Shown piece after piece: positions 60,146 through 64,000 of a DNA stretch of 64,000 nucleotides. The notes beneath the pieces were generated by a model. It was given only the letters and a program-made list of their open reading frames with translations. It searched no databases and was not told where the DNA came from. The stretch covers positions 2,294,001 to 2,358,000 of the forward strand of contig NZ_CP042912.1 in assembly GCF_008087665.1 (NCBI RefSeq), read 5' to 3'. A program made the translations under genes and the position numbers. Origin of the DNA: Mariniblastus fucicola (lineage in GTDB: Bacteria; Planctomycetota; Planctomycetia; Pirellulales; Pirellulaceae). Position 1 is the stretch's first letter; every line of letters begins with the position of its first letter.

Positions 60146-60290
60146 GGATAACGCCCGCGTTAACCGAGCGACGATTTAAAGTTTGAATTTGTGAGTGGAG
60201 TGGATGATTACAATTGGCGATAGCCAATCATCCACGGAACGATCTGGCAAAGCGCCCCAATGTCGCTTCGGTTCAACGCTTTGTTATACC
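60146..60290 (-). repeat. attC site 6 (intermediate, about 145 bp)
   Basis: Starts GGATAAC (60146-60152); the far end reads GTTATACC rather than GTTATCC (60283-60290). The central part resembles family B but with substitutions (ATTGGCGATAGCCAAT). It is the attC of the 60315 gene. Confidence 0.85.
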
Positions 60291-60314
60291 GCGCTGTTCA
60301 GGCCGCTCAAACCA

Positions 60315-60698
60315 TTATTCAAACGTTCCCAGTGCGTTCAATCCTTCATCTATTGTAACAGTCAGTTTTCGAGTTGGCTTATTCTTGAAGTTGATTTCTC
60401 GTTGAAACGATTCGCCATCCAGATTCTCAAATTGCATCGTCATGGTGAGGGGAAATGTTCCACCAAAAGTGCGTTCAGCAGTCATGTACCCCTTCTCGCC
60501 ACCGTCAATCAGTACTCCGAATGTGAAACTCTTTCCGTTCGCCAATGCTGATACATTCTCCAACGTCTGTCCTGAATTGTTTTTGGCAGTTATTTCTGTA
60601 TCGCTTGAACCACAGCCAATTGTGAACAGCAGCAACGCGAATGGCAGCAGTTGGCCGAGCGATTGTCTGCGTAAACCGCTAAGTTGTGTCGTTCTCAT
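60315..60698 (-). CDS. Cassette gene: predicted lipoprotein
   Basis: The 127-residue protein has a signal with lipobox (LLPFALLLFTIGC at about residues 17-29), then a beta-rich mature part (EITAKNNSGQTLENVSALANGKSFTFG). ATG 60698 is chosen; a TTG 15 bases upstream is an alternative. Lipidation and outer- or inner-membrane anchoring are inferred from the lipobox. No family is recognised. Confidence 0.7.
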   Translation of the reverse strand: MRTTQLSGLRRQSLGQLLPFALLLFTIGCGSSDTEITAKNNSGQTLENVSALANGKSFTFGVLIDGGEKGYMTAERTFGGTFPLTMTMQFENLDGESFQREINFKNKPTRKLTVTIDEGLNALGTFE

Positions 60699-60716
60699 GC
60701 AGTCTCGATTCAAGCG

Positions 60717-60857
60717 GGATAACGGCCGCGTTAACCGAGACGCGGGTGAAAGGTAAGTAGTGAGTGGAGCGGATGATAAAATTGGCGTCAGCCAATCATC
60801 CGCGAAACGATGTTCGCACAGTGGAAAACGCGGCTTCGGTTCAACGCTTTGTTATCC
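60717..60857 (-). repeat. attC site 7 (family B, 141 bp)
   Basis: Bounded by GGATAAC (60717-60723) and GTTATCC (60851-60857). Family B has a nested central hairpin, GCGGATG..CATCCGC around ATTGGC-GTCA-GCCAAT, and the arms GAACCGAAGCCGCG / GCGTCTCGGTTAAC. It follows the 60868 gene. Confidence 0.9.
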
Positions 60858-60867
60858 AGACATGACG

Positions 60868-61485
60868 TCATATGGACCATCCCGGTGGTGGACCCATCCC
60901 CATATCCATTCCCATGTCAAAATCGGAGGTGTAGGTGGTTAGTCCCTTGAATGTACATTGGTGTTTCGCCTCTTGTTTCGCAATCCATTCTTTAGTCGCA
61001 GATTCAGCTAAAGCAAAATTCGAATGCTCGTCTTCGCAGCAGTCAGTAAATACGATGAAGTTGTCTGTGAATTGATTGTCGTTCCAGCCTTGATTGTTCA
61101 AATTTAGGCAAGCCTTTGCAGTAGCACGACCAATGTCGTCCAAAACATCCTGATCACCCTCGAGATCGTCTGCATATTCATACCATTTGACAAGGTTGCG
61201 GTTTAGTTTGTCTGAATCGATCCGAATTGGGCCGCGTTCGACATGTTCCGACCATTGAAAAAGGTTCCAAAACGCCTTTTTGGGAGCAGGTTCGGCGTTC
61301 TGAATTCGAGTTGCCGTCTCAGTGTCTACGGTCCAGATATCCATAGCCATTTCAGCTCGGTCTTCGAGTTCGAAGCACCAGCCAAGATAAGGGACGATTG
61401 CGGCAGCCAAGATTCGTTCAGACTCTACTTTCGCTAGAGCCCTTGGGACAGCGTTGACTAGTTCTTGCTCAATTTCAGCCAGCAA
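60868..61485 (-). CDS. Cassette gene: unrecognised soluble protein
   Basis: The 205-residue protein is mostly helical, with a conserved-looking FIVFTDCCEDEHSNFALAESATKEWI segment and a C-terminal tail of Met-Gly-Pro character (DMGMDMGMGPPPGW). The start appears to be TTG at 61485; an ATG choice would cut off the first helices. No family is recognised with confidence, although the general shape resembles small antitoxin-, immunity- or phage-defence-related cassette cargo; this is only a possibility. Confidence 0.6.
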   Translation of the reverse strand: MLAEIEQELVNAVPRALAKVESERILAAAIVPYLGWCFELEDRAEMAMDIWTVDTETATRIQNAEPAPKKAFWNLFQWSEHVERGPIRIDSDKLNRNLVKWYEYADDLEGDQDVLDDIGRATAKACLNLNNQGWNDNQFTDNFIVFTDCCEDEHSNFALAESATKEWIAKQEAKHQCTFKGLTTYTSDFDMGMDMGMGPPPGWSI

Positions 61486-61521
61486 GCTTGCTTTCTAAGT
61501 GCGATTCATATGGTTGAGTCT

Positions 61522-61659
61522 GGATAACGTCCGCGTTAACCGAGCGGACCTGAAAATGTGAATTAGTAAAAATGGAGCCGGATACCATGGGAGGCACGAC
61601 CATCCGGCGATTTGCCAACCAGGACGGCCTCTCCGCTTCGGTTCAACGCATTGTTATCC
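61522..61659 (-). repeat. attC site 8 (family A, 138 bp)
   Basis: Bounded by GGATAAC (61522-61528) and GTTATCC (61653-61659), family A. It is the attC of the third copy of the triplicated cassette. Confidence 0.9.
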
Positions 61660-61687
61660 GCGATTGCCGCCCCAGCGTTCCCTAATT

Positions 61688-61900
61688 CTAGCGACCTGCC
61701 GCGGCGAAGTCGAGCACATCGTCCGCATGGTTCGAGCATGTCAATTGCACGTCAGAGCGAGTTTGCGGATGAATGACGCCTTCGGTCGAATTGACTTTGC
61801 CAATGCGTGCTGCCTTTGTGCCTGCATTCGCCCAGTTCTCGAATACGCCCGCGCAAAGGCCGCATGTCACCGCTGCAAACTGCATTCTCTCGCATGTCAC
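61688..61900 (-). CDS. Triplicated cassette ORF, copy 3 (frameshifted N-terminus)
   Basis: The 70-residue frame is almost identical to copy 1 in its C-terminal 50 residues, but an indel near 61877-61885 shifts the N-terminus, so the ATG used in copies 1 and 2 is out of frame. The frame here starts at a GTG. It may be a decayed copy. No function is known. Confidence 0.35.
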   Translation of the reverse strand: MTCERMQFAAVTCGLCAGVFENWANAGTKAARIGKVNSTEGVIHPQTRSDVQLTCSNHADDVLDFAAAGR

Positions 61901-61928
61901 AAGCCTGTCGACGCAAGATAGTTCCGCT

Positions 61929-62067
61929 GGATAACGCCCGCGTTAACCGAGCGGACCTGAAAATGTAATTTAGTGAAACTGGAGCCGGATACAATGGGAG
62001 CCTGCGACCATCCGGCGACAAGCCAACCACGAAGACCTCTCCGCTTCGGTTCAACGCATTGTTATCC
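61929..62067 (-). repeat. attC site 9 (family A, 139 bp)
   Basis: Bounded by GGATAAC (61929-61935) and GTTATCC (62061-62067), family A. It is the attC of the 62106 gene. Confidence 0.9.
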
Positions 62068-62105
62068 AGGCAGCGGAGTGAATCGCATCCTACTATTTTA
62101 CAAGT

Positions 62106-62555
62106 TTAACGTGGTTTGTTGAACTGTCTGCGCGCAATCTTCGTTTGCCAAATTTTACGCAAGTGAAGTTTGGATGCGTTGGCAGCGAACACGGTAGCGC
62201 CCGGCAGCAGGCCCAAAAGAAACCCAGACAAAGAAAGAATCGATATCAATACGGTTGTTTTTAACGCAAAACCGACTGGGCCATCTTCATCATACAGTTG
62301 GCCTTGAACGGTTTCGTTTGTAAATACGATTGCGGCGGCATTAAGCAAAATCGCTATCACAGGCCAAGTCGCCCCTGCGCAAGCGGCCCAAACCACCGGT
62401 CGCCGATCCTTGGCCAAACCAATGCAACTCCAATACAAACTAAAGAGCAGCCACATATAGACGAAGTTGCCCGTAGTTGGCGAAGTAAACAAGCATGCGA
62501 TCAACGCGATATTCAGCGTCAATCCAAACAGCCATTTGAGGCTAACATTCTTCAC
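62106..62555 (-). CDS. Cassette gene: four-helix membrane protein
   Basis: The 149-residue protein has four hydrophobic helices (WLFGLTLNIALIACLF, YMWLLFSLYWSCIGLA, VVWAACAGATWPVIAILLNAAA, and TVLISILSLSGFLLGLLPGA) and a basic C-terminus. The ATG at 62555 is 14 bases from attC 10. No family is recognised. Confidence 0.65.
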   Translation of the reverse strand: MKNVSLKWLFGLTLNIALIACLFTSPTTGNFVYMWLLFSLYWSCIGLAKDRRPVVWAACAGATWPVIAILLNAAAIVFTNETVQGQLYDEDGPVGFALKTTVLISILSLSGFLLGLLPGATVFAANASKLHLRKIWQTKIARRQFNKPR

Positions 62556-62569
62556 TGTGACCTCAGTCT

Positions 62570-62711
62570 GGATAACGCCCGCGTTAACCGAGACGCGACG
62601 AAAAGGTAAGTAGTGAGTGGAGCGGATGATACAATGCGAGGAACGAGCATCATCCGCGGAACAGTGTTCGCACAGCGGAAAACGCGGCTTCGGTTCAACG
62701 CTTTGTTATCC
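62570..62711 (-). repeat. attC site 10 (family B, 142 bp)
   Basis: Bounded by GGATAAC (62570-62576) and GTTATCC (62705-62711). It has the family B arms, but the central loop is ATACAATGCGAGGAACGAGC instead of the GTCA-type hairpin. It begins inside the stop of the 62706 gene. Confidence 0.88.
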
Positions 62712-63170
62712 AACGCCGGGCGGTTGGTACGGGTTTACGTCTGATTCCGGGTACCTCACGACTGGAGGTGTCATTTCATCATCGTTCGATTTTTGGCCAA
62801 ACATTTTGGTGATCCATTCGGCCAAATACAAAATGGAAAAACACACAAAAACCCAGATCGCAGTGTAGGGCAATCCAATGACGGGAGCGAGGGCACGTCC
62901 TGTGTCATCGGTTAGTTCCTGCATCGCCCGTTCAGCAGCTGGCGTCATTTCGGCGTCACTGAACCACCCATCTCCATTCTTGTCGAATCTGTCTAATTTC
63001 GAACTCAGATCGGCGTCAACAGCCCAGACTGCTGCAAGAAGTAGGAAGTACCCAGCCAAGACAGTCGTGAAAAACAATATCAGTCCATTGAGCCGATTGG
63101 TTCGACACCGGTTTCCTATGTAGACGACGAGAGGAAGGAGTAGCCAAAAAACCGGAAGTGCTATATGCAT
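62706..63170 (-). CDS. Cassette gene: membrane protein with an EF-hand calcium-binding loop
   Basis: The 154-residue protein has an N-terminal helix, a second helix (LILFFTTVLAGYFLLLAAVWAV) and a third (AIWVFVCFSILYLAEWI). Between them lies a textbook EF-hand loop DKNGDGWFSDAE (residues 63-74: D63, N65, D67, W69, E74). ATG 63170 is 11 bases from attC 11. The stop TAA is part of the GGATAAC that opens attC 10. Calcium binding is inferred from the loop; the role is unknown. Confidence 0.75.
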   Translation of the reverse strand: MHIALPVFWLLLPLVVYIGNRCRTNRLNGLILFFTTVLAGYFLLLAAVWAVDADLSSKLDRFDKNGDGWFSDAEMTPAAERAMQELTDDTGRALAPVIGLPYTAIWVFVCFSILYLAEWITKMFGQKSNDDEMTPPVVRYPESDVNPYQPPGVG

Positions 63171-63181
63171 TTAGTGATGTT

Positions 63182-63322
63182 GGATAACGCCCGCGTTAAC
63201 CGAGACGCGGGGTAAAGGTATGTAGTGAGTGGAGCGGATGATAAAATTGGCGTCAGCCAATCATCCGCGGAACGATGTTCGCACAGCGGAAAACGCGGCT
63301 TCGGTTCAACGCTTTGTTATCC
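63182..63322 (-). repeat. attC site 11 (family B, 141 bp)
   Basis: Bounded by GGATAAC (63182-63188) and GTTATCC (63316-63322), family B with the ATTGGC-GTCA-GCCAAT central hairpin. It is the attC of the 63336 gene. Confidence 0.9.
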
Positions 63323-63335
63323 CGCGTCTTCGGCA

Positions 63336-63779
63336 CTAAACGAGCGGCATCATTCTACCGAAACATCTCGCAATTCCAAACATGGTGATTGGCAGCCAAA
63401 TCGCGACGATTTGTGCAATTCGTAGTTCAATATTCGCTCTGCTTCCCGATTGGTGCTTTATTAGCTGCAGCATTGCAAGGACAGCCGGCATCAAAAAGAG
63501 CGTAATCAGTATGTTGAATGGGATCCTCCACCAGCCATATTCATACACGATGCCCGGAACCAATAGGACTGACAAAAGAGCCCCGATCCCAACGTGATAA
63601 CGGGTCTTTAGAATACCCGGACAGACATCAGAATTGTAAACGCACGGTATCAAGAAAAGCAACGGCAACACCAAGATCGGAATTACCGATCGCCCCATTT
63701 CGCCAAACGGAATCAAGGCCGCGATCAATGATGCATAAGCGGTGGCAGCCAAGAGATGGATTATGCGAAATTGAATCAT
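63336..63779 (-). CDS. Cassette gene: multi-helix membrane protein
   Basis: The 147-residue protein has about four membrane helices (IIHLLAATAYASLIAALIPF, VIPILVLPLLFLIPCVY, VGIGALLSVLLVPGIVY, and IPFNILITLFLMPAVLAMLQL). The ATG at 63779 is only seven bases from attC 12, the shortest leader of the array. No family is recognised. Confidence 0.65.
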   Translation of the reverse strand: MIQFRIIHLLAATAYASLIAALIPFGEMGRSVIPILVLPLLFLIPCVYNSDVCPGILKTRYHVGIGALLSVLLVPGIVYEYGWWRIPFNILITLFLMPAVLAMLQLIKHQSGSRANIELRIAQIVAIWLPITMFGIARCFGRMMPLV

Positions 63780-63786
63780 TCGAGCG

Positions 63787-63927
63787 GGATAACGCCCGCG
63801 TTAACCGAGACGCGGGTGAAAGGTATGTAGTGAGTGGAGCGGATGATAAAATTGGCGTCAGCCAATCATCCGCGAAACGATGTTCGCACAGCGGAAAACG
63901 CGGCTTCGGTTCAACGCTTTGTTATCC
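63787..63927 (-). repeat. attC site 12 (family B, 141 bp)
   Basis: Bounded by GGATAAC (63787-63793) and GTTATCC (63921-63927), family B. It is the attC of the next cassette, whose gene lies mostly beyond 64000. Confidence 0.9.
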
Positions 63928-64000
63928 AGCGTGCCGCGTTCGGGCTTATATTTTATCTCGAAAGTCGACGAGAGGGCAAGTCTAAGCGAACGCGGACACG
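63928..64000 (-). other. 3' end of a further cassette, cut by the window edge
   Basis: Only 73 bases of the next cassette are visible. One minus-strand frame stops near 63955 and another stays open into attC 12, so the coding frame cannot be decided from what is visible. Confidence 0.4.

Larger units (their letters stand above)
56870..64000 (-). mobile_element. Distal part of an integron gene-cassette array, running off the right edge
   Basis: Twelve attC-like sites separate short ORFs that all lie on the minus strand. Each site reads, on the minus strand, GGATAACAAAGCGTTGAAC at its start in most copies and ends CGGTTAACGCGGGCGTTATCC or a variant. The L'' arm carries an extra G (GTT-G-AACCGA against GTTAACCGA), as expected for the extrahelical base of attC, and this asymmetry matches the minus-strand gene polarity. 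The R box reads GTTATCC instead of the usual GTTRRRY. Eleven complete cassettes are visible, plus a partial one at the edge and a terminal gene on the left without an attC. The integrase gene and attI are expected beyond position 64000. Planctomycetes are known to include integron-bearing lineages. Confidence 0.88.

Noticed and set aside
57417-63927. Interpretation of the repeats as a CRISPR or IS-related repeat array
   Set aside because: The units are long (91-145 bp), have paired arms with extrahelical bases, and alternate with ORFs of different content, which fits attC sites and not CRISPR repeats; no transposase is present.

Overview
The window is about 64 kb of chromosome from a planctomycete, most likely of the Pirellulaceae/Pirellulales type. 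The evidence is a set of hallmark planctomycete genes: a cytochrome-like PSCyt1/DUF1587/DUF1592/DUF1588/DUF1585 protein followed by a Tat-exported DUF1552 protein, a very large surface protein with the LEPRxLL motif, ECF sigma factors paired with membrane Ser/Thr kinases, degenerate J-like domain proteins, csrA, and an H4MPT-type C1 enzyme (methenyl-H4MPT cyclohydrolase). No tRNA, rRNA, CRISPR array, transposase or IS element was seen.

Layout. 1-374: 3' end of an S1-domain protein (probably rpsA) with a terminator. 650-2520: mch and an overlapping ATP-grasp ligase. 2571-6978: a lipid-modification operon (FAD amine oxidase, DUF1365, cyclopropane fatty acid synthase-like methyltransferase, DUF1295), then a secreted repeat protein and a convergent acyl-lipid desaturase. 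9818-12672: a PYROXD2-like oxidoreductase overlapping a GcvT-like protein. 12684-12836: a cluster of short palindromic repeats. 12919-17475, minus strand: rpoD, dnaG and an HU-like gene. 17844-21652: the DUF1592/DUF1552 pair. Then scpA (minus), a small unknown gene, csrA and a 1621-residue PQQ-propeller protein. 28505-36056, minus strand: two tandem ECF sigma factor/Ser-Thr kinase pairs, one kinase fused to a polysaccharide-export domain. 36406-45332: greA, the LEPR beta-helix protein, a Gly/Cys-rich secreted protein, a receiver-domain protein, an acyltransferase and a polytopic membrane protein. 45381-56301: housekeeping genes (RluA, RdgB, SRPBCC, trpC, TerB-like proteins, a TrhO-RluA fusion, proC) mixed with planctomycete hypotheticals.

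56870-64000 is the most striking part: the distal portion of an integron gene-cassette array. Twelve attC-like sites (most 138-145 bp, two of 91-101 bp) start with GGATAAC and end with GTTATCC on either strand. Read on the minus strand they have the expected attC arms: an R''-L'' arm GTTGAACCGA.. opposed to an L' arm TCGGTTAAC, leaving one unpaired G and, in the main family, one unpaired A six bases further on the L'' arm. Every cassette ORF is on the minus strand with its attC just after the stop; several stop codons are the TAA inside GGATAAC. The array has eleven complete cassettes, one cut by the right edge, and a terminal gene at the left end with no recognisable attC. The integrase and attI should lie beyond position 64000. 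One roughly 270-bp cassette occurs three times. Most other cargo is small membrane or exported proteins without recognised families, plus an EF-hand membrane protein and a protein with an acyl-carrier-like domain lacking its serine.

Boundaries rest on reading frames, start codons and visible ribosome-binding sites. Family names rest on recognised motifs; no database search was possible.
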